64,000 nucleotides of DNA from JAFAGX01 sp035623335 (GTDB taxonomy: Bacteria > Acidobacteriota > Terriglobia > Terriglobales > Acidobacteriaceae): positions 1 through 64,000 of the forward strand of contig DASPTQ010000009.1 of assembly GCA_035623335.1 (NCBI GenBank). The letters are read 5' to 3'. Position numbers and translations under genes: made by a program. The notes beneath the pieces are model-generated. The model did no database searches, was not told the origin of the DNA, and worked only from the letters and a program-made list of their open reading frames with translations. Below, in pieces: positions 16,643 through 26,193 of this stretch (positions are counted from its first letter, which is position 1; the number at the start of each line of letters is the position of its first letter).

Positions 16643-17539
16643 CTAAAACTTGACCGAAACCGCTAGAAGAGCAGCTCCGAATGCCCCGGCAGTCACGATG
16701 GCCACAGGTCCGTGTGCGGCGCCGACTCCGTGTACCTTTTCCCCATTGTTCTTCTGAGAATATGCCACCGCCCCAAAGATGGGTGTGAGGATCATACCAG
16801 GGCCGTGAATCCAGGCCATCGCCTTGTGGAAGCGGATCGGACCTCGGGTCTCGGTTCCCCGCACTCGTGGCGCCCGGATCGCAAAGTATGCAGTCGTGAA
16901 ATACAAATCTGCAGTGGCCGAACCCAGCACCATGTGCACCGTACGATCGGTGTTGCTGGTGTGCCTTCCGCCTGCACCGATCGAAGTGACCAGCGTGGCG
17001 ATCAAGGGGGCTGTCGTGATCAGTCCCAGACGTTGGTGGATTTTCAGCATGTGCGTCCGTTTATCGAGCAATGCCTGCTCCTTGGTATTGCCTTGGACTT
17101 GCTCCGGAGTGAACCCCAAGTCCTCAAGTGAAGGTGCCGGTTTAGTGCTCGAAGGGGCATTCGGTAGATTGCTGATGGGAGCATTCTGAGCCCCTTGTGC
17201 AGTCAAAGTAGTGTTAAGGGTTACCGAGACTCCCCCCGTAAGGGTCGTCTTGACTGATTGGGTTGCGAACCCGTCAGCCGAGATGGACACTTCGTATTCG
17301 CCGGGTGTCAGGTTCGACAGGCTGTACAGTCCTGCCGGATTGCTTTGGGTGGTGGTCAATTGGCTTGTGTCCAAACTCCTGACCGAGATTCTGGCATTGG
17401 GCACGCCTGCTCCCGAGGAGTCAGTGATGGTGCCAGTCAACGCTGCACCAGAGACCTGCGCCCGCGCTGACTCCACGAGCAGGAGAAGAAACACCAGAAT
17501 TCCAACTCCAATCGCAGTCCTCGCCGCTTTCGATTTCAC
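16643..17539 (-). CDS. Exported carboxypeptidase-regulatory-like protein with four-helix membrane domain
   Basis: About 298 aa. A signal peptide (GVGILVFLLLLVESARA) is followed by a carboxypeptidase-regulatory beta sandwich (GAALTGTITDSSGAGVPNA, LYSLSNLTPGEYEVSI), a linker rich in Pro and Asn, and a C-terminal domain with four membrane helices bearing regularly placed histidines (HQRLG, VHMVLG, FHKAMAWIHGPG, VHGVGAAHG). The histidine layout resembles heme-b membrane proteins of the b561 type, but this is a guess. GTG 17539 is chosen because AGGAGA lies seven bases before it; the open frame upstream is a structured leader. Together with YceI it may form a periplasm-facing redox or lipid-handling pair. 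Confidence 0.65.
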   Translation of the reverse strand: MKSKAARTAIGVGILVFLLLLVESARAQVSGAALTGTITDSSGAGVPNARISVRSLDTSQLTTTQSNPAGLYSLSNLTPGEYEVSISADGFATQSVKTTLTGGVSVTLNTTLTAQGAQNAPISNLPNAPSSTKPAPSLEDLGFTPEQVQGNTKEQALLDKRTHMLKIHQRLGLITTAPLIATLVTSIGAGGRHTSNTDRTVHMVLGSATADLYFTTAYFAIRAPRVRGTETRGPIRFHKAMAWIHGPGMILTPIFGAVAYSQKNNGEKVHGVGAAHGPVAIVTAGAFGAALLAVSVKF

Positions 17540-18076
17540 TTCACGTTCTCCTAACAGGCATCTCCTTCGAGAGATGCTCGCCGCCGAGTCGCAGATGCCA
17601 AGAGAGCCGGATTTCACTGGCTGCACAGCCTTCCCGCAGCTGTGGAATCCCTCCCCATGTCGATAGACTTCATATGCGGGCGGTGCCACTGAGTCTGACG
17701 ATGCTGGCATCGGGCCTTCGCCAGCAGCACCGACCTTCCGGATCAGTGGTACGGTTCCCGCACAGACCTAGACTGGTGCTAGGAAGGCGACCGCCAATTT
17801 CTGAAAGCACTGAGTCCTGGATTTTCTCAGGCCACACAGAGCAGCAAGAAGTGCCGTCCAAAACCCATTGGCGGATTGGACCCACACAGATTTGCAGCAC
17901 AACAAAGCCCCGGTGGATGGTAGCATTCAGAAATGAAGTATCTATGTCTCGAAGATGACAATTCGTTCATCTTCGTTTTTCCGGCTTCAATCTTGGCTAT
18001 GATTCTATCGACTGATCGATGACAGCGTACAAGCAGAGAGTGTCCTTGAGCGCAACCACGGGTAATTAGGTCTGTA
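17540..18076. other. Divergent intergenic region with a structured minus-strand leader
   Basis: No gene is supported here. On the minus strand the leader of the carboxypeptidase-regulatory gene can fold: GCATCTC pairs with GAGATGC at 17558-17577, just ahead of the ribosome site, and further up CACAGC/GCTGTG and CCAGTGAAATCC-like segments (17590-17645) suggest more structure. I could not match it to a known riboswitch. The rest serves the plus-strand gene at 18077, preceded by a weak AGG ribosome site. Confidence 0.4.
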
Positions 18077-18985
18077 ATGAAAAAGCTCAAAGTCCTGGTG
18101 TCTCTTCATACATGCCAGAACGATTATCAAATAGCCCAGTCCGTGTCCGCGGACGAGGCGGCTCGAAAATTTGGGCTTGATGCGGAAGTCGTTTTCGCGG
18201 AGAGCGACGCCATACGTCAGAGCACACAAATTCTGGAAGCGCTCCAGAAACCGGCTGAGTCTCGGCCTGACGCGATCGTGTTGGAACCCGTCAGCGGCAC
18301 CGCGCTGCCCCAGGCGGCCCAGGCCGCCACCTCTGCCGGGGTCGGCTGGGTGGTCCTGAACCGGAAGCCGGATTACTTGGCGGCACTCCGTAAAGGCGCG
18401 AACGCACCCGTCTTCGCAGTCAGCTCCGATCATGCCGAGATTGGCCGCATACAGGGACGACAATTTGCAGCGTTGCTCCCGAACGGAGGTTCCGTCCTGT
18501 ACATCGAGGGACCGTCGTCCAGCTCTTCGGCACAGAAGCGCACGGCGGGAATGCTAGAAACGAAACCCTCAAGTATTCAGGTTGCGATGCTGAAGGGGTA
18601 TTGGACCGAGGAAAGCGCGGAACGAGCGGTACGCTCGTGGCTGCAACTAGCCACCTCGCAACGCACTGCGATCGACCTGGTTGGCGCTCAAGATGACACC
18701 ATGGCCATGGGCGCACGCAAGGCTTTTCAGAAGATCGACAACGAGGAGGAGCGTGCGCGGTGGCTTAAACTGCCCTTTACTGGTTGTGATGGCCTGCCGG
18801 CGACAGGGCAAAAATGGGTACGCGACGGATGCCTGGCCGCGACGATCTATGTTCAACCGCTCGCGGGAAAGGCGATTGAGATTCTGGTAAAAGCGCTTCA
18901 GGAGGGAATACAACCACCGGAGCATGCGGTGACAGAGTCGTTCTCTATTCCGCCGCTAAAAATGTTGGCTTCCCTACAATCCTAG
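18077..18985 (+). CDS. Sugar-binding-type periplasmic-binding-fold protein without signal peptide
   Basis: The 302-aa protein has the two-lobe fold of LacI/ribose-binding proteins: PDAIVLEPVSGTALPQAAQAA, VGWVVLNR, FAVSSDHAEIGRIQGRQFAALL, SVLYIEGPSSSSSAQKRTAGM and the hinge-side VGAQDDTMAMGARKA. It lacks both an export signal and a DNA-binding domain, so it seems to be a free cytosolic ligand-binding domain. No ABC transporter genes are next to it. It may act as a sensor partner or be a relic of a larger regulator. The ligand is unknown. Confidence 0.7.
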   Translation: MKKLKVLVSLHTCQNDYQIAQSVSADEAARKFGLDAEVVFAESDAIRQSTQILEALQKPAESRPDAIVLEPVSGTALPQAAQAATSAGVGWVVLNRKPDYLAALRKGANAPVFAVSSDHAEIGRIQGRQFAALLPNGGSVLYIEGPSSSSSAQKRTAGMLETKPSSIQVAMLKGYWTEESAERAVRSWLQLATSQRTAIDLVGAQDDTMAMGARKAFQKIDNEEERARWLKLPFTGCDGLPATGQKWVRDGCLAATIYVQPLAGKAIEILVKALQEGIQPPEHAVTESFSIPPLKMLASLQS

Positions 18986-19137
18986 TCAGCCTCACCATCT
19001 GCCCAGTTTGCAGAAGTACGCGAACACTAACTGAGCCGTCTATCAGAATCGATGGGTGATGCTCACCTCCGCAGATCGCCTCCACTGAGCGACAAAGTGC
19101 GGGCAGTCTCTTACCAGGCGGAGGCGCTGCAGGTTCT

Positions 19138-20424
19138 CTAGTTTGCGCTACCGAACGGGTCCTCCAGCGATGGGCTTTGCGGGGTAAATAATTCGGCGCC
19201 GGCTTCGGTAATGTGCATATCGTCCTCCAGACGAATACCGAATTCGTCGCGAATATAGATGCCCGGCTCGTCGCTGAAGGTCATATTTGGCGCCAAAGCC
19301 AACTTGTTGCCCTGCACCAAGTATGGCCACTCGTGCCCGTCCATGCCCATCCCGTGTCCCAGGCGGTGCGTGAAATACTTGTAATTGGGACCGTAGCCGG
19401 CATCCACAATTATCTTGCGCGCCACGGCGTCCAGGACTTGGCACTGCACGCCGGGCCGTGCGGTTTTCAGTGCTTCTGTCTGTGCCCGATGTACGATGTC
19501 GAATACTTTTTTCATCTTGTCGGTGGGTTTGCCCAGGGTGAAAGTGCGCGTGATGTCGGAAGTGTAGCCCTCGACCCGGCAGCCGTCATCCATCATGATA
19601 ATTGATCCTTCGCGAACCACTTGCGCACTTGCTGACCCGTGCGGAAAAGCAGTGTTGTGGCCAATTTGCACGTCGGCCTCCCCGGGGAAGCCAACGCGAT
19701 CGTAGGCAGCACCGATTAAGTCCTCAAGTTCCGGTTTTGTCATTCCTTCTTTCAGGGACCGATATGCTGCTTCATAGACGGTGAGAGTAACCTTCGCCGC
19801 CAAACGCATGAGCGCAACCTCGTGATCACTCTTGATCATTCGACATCCCGCCGTGACCGGGGTTGCGCTTACGACCTTCGCCTGCAGTGCGGCTTTGGCA
19901 ATTCCGCTGCTGAAGACGTAACGAACGCTCTCTTCGATTCCCAGAGTCCCAGCCGAGATGGCGTGGTCCATCAACCCTTGCGCCACGCGCTCGTAGGGGT
20001 CGTCGTCTTCTTGCCAGGTGCGGATGTCGGGCTGGTCGGTATTAGGACCCCTGGCGATCAGTTCTCGTGCCCGGCCTTCCTCGAAAGCCGGACAAACGTA
20101 AAAAGCAGCGCTCTTAGCGGGCAGCACCATCGCGAACAGCCGCTCGCCGCCCCACCAGCTCATACCGCTGAAGTAAATGAGCGACGTGCCTTCCATGAGC
20201 ACGATGGCATCGATGCGCTGCTCCGCCATCAGTCGTCGGGCTTTCTCCTGCCGCGCTACGCGCTCCTCGTTGGTGATCGGCGTTCCTTGGTCCTTCATTG
20301 ATTTCAGGTTGGCGATAGACGGTGGCAGCGGAGGGCATGGCTGGTCTGCGGCCGTGAGCGGAACGGAGGGCAGCGCAGCTGCGGCCAGAGTTCCACACTG
20401 CAGAAAACGGCGTCGAGAGATCAT
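19138..20424 (-). CDS. Tat-exported M24-family metallopeptidase (X-Pro dipeptidase/aminopeptidase type)
   Basis: The 428-aa protein begins with a twin-arginine signal (SRRRFLQCGTLAAAALP) and has a creatinase N-domain followed by the pita-bread fold. All five metal ligands are in place: D in MMDDGC, D in TSDITRTF, H in RLGHGMGMDGHE, E in FSDEPGIY and E in GIRLEDDMHI. It should cleave X-Pro bonds or small proline peptides outside the cytoplasm. It has no operon partner; the flanking genes are spaced by about 150 bases. Confidence 0.88.
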   Translation of the reverse strand: MISRRRFLQCGTLAAAALPSVPLTAADQPCPPLPPSIANLKSMKDQGTPITNEERVARQEKARRLMAEQRIDAIVLMEGTSLIYFSGMSWWGGERLFAMVLPAKSAAFYVCPAFEEGRARELIARGPNTDQPDIRTWQEDDDPYERVAQGLMDHAISAGTLGIEESVRYVFSSGIAKAALQAKVVSATPVTAGCRMIKSDHEVALMRLAAKVTLTVYEAAYRSLKEGMTKPELEDLIGAAYDRVGFPGEADVQIGHNTAFPHGSASAQVVREGSIIMMDDGCRVEGYTSDITRTFTLGKPTDKMKKVFDIVHRAQTEALKTARPGVQCQVLDAVARKIIVDAGYGPNYKYFTHRLGHGMGMDGHEWPYLVQGNKLALAPNMTFSDEPGIYIRDEFGIRLEDDMHITEAGAELFTPQSPSLEDPFGSAN

Positions 20425-20578
20425 TCATCCTCCGGGAAACGCGAAGCGGAACATTATAGACGTAGTTTTTCAGGTCGGTCCCGACAAAGGTAATTGCAGA
20501 CCGGCGGGGATCGAACTGCAACTGTCCCTGGACACCCAGACTCGACCGGCTCGATTTCCAGGTCCGGGTGAACAGCTT

Positions 20579-20995
20579 CTAGTCACCGATCACAGTCACC
20601 ACGACCATGCGTTGACGCCCACGCACGTCGCATTCAAGATGGAAAATTTGTTGCCAGGTGCCCAGCACCAGCTTGCCCTCGGCAATGGGCACGGTCAGCG
20701 AAGGTCCGAGGATCGTCGCCTGCAGATGGGAGTGTCCATTTCCGTCATGCCAGGCTTGCTCATGACCGTAGTTGCGGCTGGGGGGAATTAGCCTATTCAA
20801 GATCGCAGGAAGATCGCGCTGTAGACCGGGTTCGAACTCAATGGTGCCTAGCGCTGCTGTACTGCCGACATTGAAAACGTTGACCGTGCCTGTGCGAATG
20901 CCAGAGGAAGTCACGATCACTGCAACTTGCTCGGTGAGATCGTGCATGTCGCCGTGCCCCTTCGTGCTGAGGGAAATCTGCTGCTGATAGCTCAT
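20579..20995 (-). CDS. YjbQ/UPF0047-family protein
   Basis: The 138-aa protein matches the YjbQ family by GTVNVFNVGSTAALGTIEFEPGL, the region PPSRNYGHEQAWHDGNGHSHLQA, with its conserved His and Asp, and GKLVLGTWQQIFHLECD near the end. Members show weak thiamine-phosphate synthase activity, but their true role is unclear. ATG 20995 is preferred over a TTG five codons earlier. It stands alone. Confidence 0.85.
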   Translation of the reverse strand: MSYQQQISLSTKGHGDMHDLTEQVAVIVTSSGIRTGTVNVFNVGSTAALGTIEFEPGLQRDLPAILNRLIPPSRNYGHEQAWHDGNGHSHLQATILGPSLTVPIAEGKLVLGTWQQIFHLECDVRGRQRMVVVTVIGD

Positions 20996-21807
20996 GGTTT
21001 TCACCTGCAATCCCTGGGACAGAGAGTGCGAACAGCATACGCCTGAACTGGAGATCTAGTGGTTGCCCTTGGGAAACAAAGATATTAGCGCACGCGCAGG
21101 GGAGCTGGCTGATCTCAGCAAGAGCGAAACACGCGCGATTCGCTCCGATCTGTACTTGATTGGTGTCAATGTTTGTTGGTTGGTCTCGACTGCCTGATTC
21201 GCTCGCGTCCAGTCGGCTTCGAGCAGCTCCAACCTTCTGCAGGCTGTACGCGAGGGTAATAATCTTGATTGTGGCCCTGTAGGCATCGCCGATGCCATCC
21301 ATGCAGACCCTCAGGGCCCGGGATCGGAGGCAACCGGTTTCGCTCAGGCAATGATCCCGACACGACTCTGTTTTATAACGGGCGGTTGGCCCGCTAGGCC
21401 GGCCGAAACGCTGGTCGGCCTAGCAGGGCTCTGGCTGGACACTGGTTACTGGCCAGTGGGAGTAGAAGATCATCACGCAGCTATGAACTCGGTTTTCGAC
21501 GAACTACAACTTTGCTTTCCCAATCACACTGAACCCTAAGGCTCGAAGACTCCCGGCCGATCTGTTGCCAGATCTCGAACTAGGTTCCCTTCGCTAACGG
21601 AACCTTCGGATCGCAATCCAGGTTTCACAACGGGATCCAGCGAACATGCTACAAATGAATGCTTCATTTGCATACTGGCTGAAGTGCCAGTCAAAGAGTG
21701 ACAAAACTGACAGTTGCGGTAGATTCGGTGCCGATCGTATTCCTAGCCCTTATTAACCACTGTGAGGTCGCGATGAGTTTTGCTGAGGCTACCGAAGGCT
21801 GCAAGTC
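20996..21807. other. Long intergenic region, no gene supported
   Basis: Reading frames here are short and have no recognisable protein pattern. The only clear structure is a strong hairpin at 21393-21424, listed separately. The last 100 bases lead into the DUF2490 gene and must hold its promoter, though no convincing -35/-10 pair was found. Confidence 0.4.
21393..21424. repeat. Strong inverted repeat (12-bp arms, 8-base loop)
   Basis: GCTAGGCCGGCC at 21393-21404 and GGTCGGCCTAGC at 21413-21424 pair along their full length, with one G-T, around GAAACGCT. No T tract follows on either side, so it is not a standard intrinsic terminator. It may be a protein-binding site or a REP-like element. Only one copy was noticed in the window. 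Confidence 0.6.
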
Positions 21808-22518
21808 ATGAAAGCTCGGAGCATGTGTGCGAAATGTATAGTTCTCACGTGTTTTGCTTGCCTGCTAGCTCATGCCCAAGAAACGCAATTTCTTCCGGAA
21901 ATTGATGCCTATCTCAGGGTTCACTCCAGTGTTCGAGCCTATCTCCAGGCCAAGGATGATCGAGAGGGCGGCGACCCGCAGCAATTTACGTTCGGTCCCA
22001 GTATCCAGTTTTCTCTAAAACCCCTGGTCAAGCTGCGGCAAGTGACGCTCTTTGATTTGGACGACACGAAGTCAAGGCCGCTGCTCATAGAGAGTGGATA
22101 CCGCATCATCACTGCGCCAGATACGCCGCCTGAAAACCGCTGGGTGGATGCTGTGACCTTTCACCTTCCACTTATGGTTGGGATTCTTCTGACGGACCGG
22201 AACCGCGCGGACCTCGATTGGCAGGATAGCAGTTTTACTTGGCGTTATCGCAACAGATTGACCTTGCAACGGACGCTACGGGTTTCTTCCTACCATCTCA
22301 TTCCCTACGTTGCCGCGGAGCCCTTTTACGAGAGTCAGTACAAGAAGTGGAGCACCACAGACCTTTATGCCGGTGCCTTATTCCCCGTTGGCAAACACGT
22401 CCAGTTCGATTCCTACTATGAACATGAGAACGATACGGGCAAAAAACCCAACCGGCAGCATAATTATATTGGCCTGGCTCTTCACCTTTACTTTTCTCTC
22501 AAGAACGATACGCCTTGA
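21808..22518 (+). CDS. DUF2490-like outer-membrane beta-barrel protein
   Basis: The 236-aa protein has a signal peptide (CIVLTCFACLLAHA) and alternating hydrophobic/polar strands ending in aromatic residues, as in DUF2490 barrels: FTFGPSIQFSL, ESGYRII, SSFTWRYRNRLTLQRTL, YHLIPYVAAEPFYE and HNYIGLALHLYFSLK at the end. A role in the outer membrane is likely; what it carries or binds is unknown. A GAAGG site lies nine bases before ATG 21808. Confidence 0.7.
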   Translation: MKARSMCAKCIVLTCFACLLAHAQETQFLPEIDAYLRVHSSVRAYLQAKDDREGGDPQQFTFGPSIQFSLKPLVKLRQVTLFDLDDTKSRPLLIESGYRIITAPDTPPENRWVDAVTFHLPLMVGILLTDRNRADLDWQDSSFTWRYRNRLTLQRTLRVSSYHLIPYVAAEPFYESQYKKWSTTDLYAGALFPVGKHVQFDSYYEHENDTGKKPNRQHNYIGLALHLYFSLKNDTP

Positions 22519-22600
22519 CCTCCATCCCGCCGATTGCACCCGCCCTTCATCAGAGCGGGGCTTTCGAAGTAATCCATGATTCGGAGAGGCGGTTCCAAAT

Positions 22601-24154
22601 TCAGGCCACTGGTCGGTTGCGCCGATCGGCCACCGATGAGCCCTTACTTAGCCTCTCCATCTCCCACTCCGCTGCTAGACTTTCGAGATCACGGAAAACA
22701 GTCACCACGGCCAGGGTACGTCTGTCACGCTGATAGGTGACCGTGCAATCCTTTTTTTCAACATCACCATCGACGTTGATCGTGTCCCACTTCTCCGCGT
22801 GACCCACGTAGTTGATCGCAACGTCGTAGTGTTGACTCCAAAAGAATGGGACAGATTCGAACCGCTGGCGCGCGCCCAACATATTCTTCGCAGCGGTCTG
22901 TCCTTGACGCTCCGCCACAACCCAATGCTCCACTCGAATCCGCTCACCCGTGTAGGGATCGGGCCAACTGGTTGCATCCCCTGCGGCAAAAACTCCCGCC
23001 GCACTGGTTTCCAGATATTCATCCACCACAATTCCCTGGTCCATCTTCAAGCCAGCTTGTTCCGCCAAAGCAATCGACGGTCGCACTCCAACGCCGAGAA
23101 CAAGGAAATCAGCCTCCAGCGTTTCGCCGCCGGTCAGTGTCACGTTGTGTCTGTCCACGCGTCTCACGGTCTCGCCGAGATGGAAGACAACTCCGTGCGA
23201 CTCATGAAGGGTTCGAACAAAGCTTCCGACTTGGGATCCGAGTATTCTTTCCATTGGCACCGGTTCCGGCGCAACCACATGCACGGCGATCCCTCTTGCC
23301 CGCAGCGAGGCAGCCACTTCCAGGCCAATAAAGCTGGCACCAACCACAACTACCTGCTTCGCTGACCTCGCTTGCGCCACCATTGCCTTACTATCCGCGA
23401 GCGAACGCAAATATAGGATCGGCAAAGAGTTGGCGCCTTCGAGCGACAGCTTCACGGGATCCGCTCCGGTGGCAAGCAAAAGTGCTCCGTATTCGTAGGT
23501 CTAGCCATTCTCCGTGCTGATCTTCTTTTGCTTCGTATCGAGCGAGGTAACGCGCGTATTGAGAACCAGGTCGATCTGCTGCTCCGAATACCACTCGGCT
23601 GCTCGCAGCGGAATCCACTCCTCAGGCGCAGTTCCCGCCAGATAATCTTTCGAGAGGTTGGGACGATCGCACGGCGGAGTGCGGTCGGCACTGATCATCG
23701 TTAATGCGCCCCGGTATCCCTCACGACGAAGCATGTCGGCCGCGGCAAGTCCTGCGGCACCTCCGCCAATAATGATGATGGACGAGGGATGCGCTGTAGT
23801 TGATACCCGCTTGGGACCGGCGGACCCGACCTTTTCCCTTACAAAAACCTTTGCCCCTGCTTGCTCAATATGCCAGCACTGGATCGGGTCTAACGCCGGA
23901 GCCCGCAAGGCCTCGCCTGTGTGTAGGCTGAAACACGCGTGATGCCAGGGACATCGCACTTCCTCGTCAACCACCAATCCGTCCGCCAGCGGTCCGTGGT
24001 AGTGAGTACAGTGAGCACCGATGGCAAACAATTCCCTTCCGCGTCGCACCAGTAATACCTCTTCTCCATCTACCACACCCAGCAACTTTCCCCCGTCTGG
24101 GATATCAGCCAGGGGAACTCCATTTCTCAAGTCGGGCTTTTCACGATCGTTCAT
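22601..24154 (-). pseudogene. Rieske-FAD oxidoreductase (AIFM3/ferredoxin-reductase type), broken by an in-frame TAG
   Basis: Read as one frame this is a 517-codon protein. An N-terminal Rieske domain holds the [2Fe-2S] ligands CTHYHG and CPWHHACF. It is followed by a pyridine-nucleotide-disulfide reductase module with the FAD motif IIIIGGGAAGLAAADMLRR, the NAD motif VVVVGASFIGLEVAASL and the C-terminal FAD motif VFAAGDATSWPD. The single flaw is TAG at 23501-23503 in ENG-stop-TYEYGALLLATGADP, where relatives usually have Lys or Gln; the frame continues intact on both sides. This may be a recent nonsense mutation, an assembly error, or two polypeptides if ATG 23479 is used. ATG 24154 follows GGGGGCG. 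Such enzymes pass electrons from NAD(P)H to a ferredoxin. Confidence 0.8.
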
Positions 24155-24496
24155 ATTCTCGCCCCCCACCACGTGTCCAACATTTTACCTGTGCTTCGGG
24201 GATCAGTTGCAGAACGGGCTTTTGTGTGACTCGAGAGCGATCTCGCACAGAGTAGTCGGATTCTCGGCCGCCATGCCGAACTGTCAAAGAACAGTATCCG
24301 CTGTCGAGGGAAACCAGCCGAAACTGAGTTGTGCAGCCTGGTTGTGAAGCCGGAATTATGCGAGGGCGGCGAGTACGAAGGCAGCGTCGCCTCGACCGGG
24401 ACTTTCAGGCTGCAAAGGCGAAGCCTTGAAATCAATTTTGTGCCCTGTTGAAGGCCGCCATGTGCATTGTCTGTGACCAGGGTGAGGGACAACGGT
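24155..24496. other. Intergenic region without a recognisable gene
   Basis: About 340 bases between two minus-strand genes. Frames that cross it lack any family pattern. No terminator hairpin with a T tract or clear promoter was recognised. Confidence 0.35.
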
Positions 24497-25078
24497 TTAT
24501 CCTTCGTGCCCTGCCGACTCTTTCCGGCCGCGCCGACCGAAAAAGAGCTGCTCCAGCTTGCCCTCGCCAAGAACTCTTTGCAATTCGGTGAATCCGAAGA
24601 AGGGGATGAGGGCCACGCAGGTTATCAGCGTGACAGAAAGGATTCCCTTCCAGTTCCCTCCGCCGACCTCAATACTTTCGTGAAAAGACTTCCCCCGATA
24701 GAGGCCGATAGCTGCTTCTTCCAAGATTTGAAAGGATGCCAATACAACAGCAAACAAAGCGGACTTGACAAGAGTCGGATAGATCAGGGGTCCGTGGTTG
24801 GCCCGGTCACCCAAGTGGAGTGCTCTTGCAACGAGCATGATTTTGGCAAGTGCCAGGGCATTGATGAGGGCCAACCCCTTGTAGACAAGAGCGATGTGCT
24901 GTTCGCCGAGAATGATCGCCTTATGTAGGGTGAAGAGCCCCAAGATCACCCAGAGATAAAGCGCGATCACGAGAAATTCCTTGATCTCGTGATAAACCCT
25001 CTGCTTTAGAGTTCCCTGGGACGCACCCACGTCACCTTCTCCGCGCCATCCTCGGCTTCCAGGCGGGATCTGAATCAC
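24497..25078 (-). CDS. Four-helix integral membrane protein of unknown function
   Basis: About 193 aa with four hydrophobic segments: FLVIALYLWVILGLFTLH, GLALINALALAKIMLVA, LVKSALFAVVLASFQILEE and ILSVTLITCVALIPFFGFTEL, and a basic C-terminus. I do not recognise the family. It follows the Rieske ferredoxin gene of the catabolic operon by about 50 bases in the same direction and could be its last member. The GTG at 25078 is uncertain; a start nearer TLKQRVYHEIKEF is possible. Confidence 0.6.
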   Translation of the reverse strand: MIQIPPGSRGWRGEGDVGASQGTLKQRVYHEIKEFLVIALYLWVILGLFTLHKAIILGEQHIALVYKGLALINALALAKIMLVARALHLGDRANHGPLIYPTLVKSALFAVVLASFQILEEAAIGLYRGKSFHESIEVGGGNWKGILSVTLITCVALIPFFGFTELQRVLGEGKLEQLFFGRRGRKESAGHEG

Positions 25079-25129
25079 CGTAGCAGGCCAACAACGTGAT
25101 CAAGGAAAACGGTTTAGGGCCGCTGCAAT

Positions 25130-25438
25130 TCAGGAGACCGCAATTAGGACTTTGCCATCGACAATCTTTACGGGGTAGCAGCTGACGCCATAGTCCGGCA
25201 CGTTCATCGTGCTGCCCGTTGTAACATCATATTTCCAACCATGTGCGGGGCAAGTAACGATCTTGCCTTCCAGCTGGCCTGAGCCCAGAGACCCACCAGC
25301 GTGTAGGCAAGCATCGTCCATGGCGTACACGAGACCGTCAACGTTGAAGAGCGCCAGATCCTTGCCGGCGACGGTTACAGTGGTGCCTGTTCCCTGTGCG
25401 ACTTGATGCAGACGTGCGGCTTCCACAAATTCTGCCAT
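25130..25438 (-). CDS. Rieske [2Fe-2S] ferredoxin
   Basis: The 102-aa protein is a single Rieske domain with ligands C-x-H in ACLHAGGSL and C-x2-H in TCPAHGWKYDV, as in NirD- and dioxygenase-ferredoxin proteins. It has no signal or membrane anchor, so it is a soluble electron carrier. ATG 25438 is set by GGAGAAACAATAAGA before it. It starts two bases after the carboxymuconolactone-decarboxylase-fold gene ends, so the two are translationally coupled. No oxygenase gene is beside it; the partner may be the Rieske-FAD protein at 22601-24154, now interrupted. Confidence 0.9.
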   Translation of the reverse strand: MAEFVEAARLHQVAQGTGTTVTVAGKDLALFNVDGLVYAMDDACLHAGGSLGSGQLEGKIVTCPAHGWKYDVTTGSTMNVPDYGVSCYPVKIVDGKVLIAVS

Positions 25439-25440
25439 TC

Positions 25441-26193
25441 TTATTGTTTCTCCAGTTCCTCGGCCAGAATCGGCAGGCCCATATTGCAAGCTTGGACGCC
25501 CTGGACGACGCATAGCTTCAAGACCTCCATGATTTCTTCCACCGTCGCGCCGGTCTTCAGAGCGTTCTTGATGTGTCGCCGCACACCAGGGGCATACATG
25601 TGCGTGTAGGATGCGTCGAAGGCGATGCTGAGCAGCTCGACGTCTTTTGCAGAGAAGACTCCGCTGGCGTAGATCCCGGCGCCAGTCGCCATAAATTCAT
25701 CGGTCCAGGCCGAATCGACCTCAAGGAAGGGATTCCAGGCATCGTTCCATTGGCCCATCGCTTTCACCTTGGCGATGGCCGGAGTGGCAGCTCTAGGTTT
25801 TGCTGTCGGCTGTACGCCGGCCGCCTTCGCCTCTTCCACCAGGATCGGCGCTCCCAGGCTGCAGGAGTGAATCGACATCACCGACGCCATCTTGAGCACC
25901 GTCAGAAGCTCCTCCCGGCTCGCGCCGGCCTCCAGCGCCGCGCGAATATGGCGGCGGGTGCCATCGGGGTTGAGGTTCGTGCAGGCGGCGTTGATCGCCA
26001 CACCGATCAGTTCGACCAGCTTGCGCGGCAGAACCCCGCCGGTCCACGGGTTGGTTGTCATCTTGAAACATGCCTCAGCCCATTTGGGGTCCCAGTCACG
26101 TAAAGTCTCCACGGCGTCGGCTTCCCAGGGACCGCTGGGTACAGTGCTCAACTGGACCGTGCCCTCCTCCTCTTCCCGAGTCAGCCTTTTCAT
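25441..26193 (-). CDS. Double carboxymuconolactone-decarboxylase-fold (AhpD-like) protein
   Basis: The 250-aa protein repeats the CMD/AhpD fold twice: LVELIGVAINAACTNLNPDGTRRHI with EELLTVLKMASVMSIHSC, and ELLSIAFDASYTHMYAPGVRRHI with EEIMEVLKLCVVQGVQAC. The redox CxxC of AhpD peroxidase partners is absent, so a lyase or decarboxylase role is more likely than peroxide reduction. It lies between the BKACE gene and the Rieske ferredoxin. ATG 26193 is preferred, since AGAGAG precedes it; another ATG is ten codons earlier. Confidence 0.82.
   Translation of the reverse strand: MKRLTREEEEGTVQLSTVPSGPWEADAVETLRDWDPKWAEACFKMTTNPWTGGVLPRKLVELIGVAINAACTNLNPDGTRRHIRAALEAGASREELLTVLKMASVMSIHSCSLGAPILVEEAKAAGVQPTAKPRAATPAIAKVKAMGQWNDAWNPFLEVDSAWTDEFMATGAGIYASGVFSAKDVELLSIAFDASYTHMYAPGVRRHIKNALKTGATVEEIMEVLKLCVVQGVQACNMGLPILAEELEKQ

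Noticed and set aside
17581..17700. Cobalamin riboswitch upstream of the carboxypeptidase-regulatory gene
   Set aside because: GGGAAGGC and AGCCAG-like words occur on the minus strand, but the spacing is too short and the conserved core with GCCACTG in the right place and sense is missing.
24151..24570. Minus-strand reading frame between the oxidoreductase and membrane protein genes
   Set aside because: It overlaps the membrane protein gene in another frame and has no family-like pattern.
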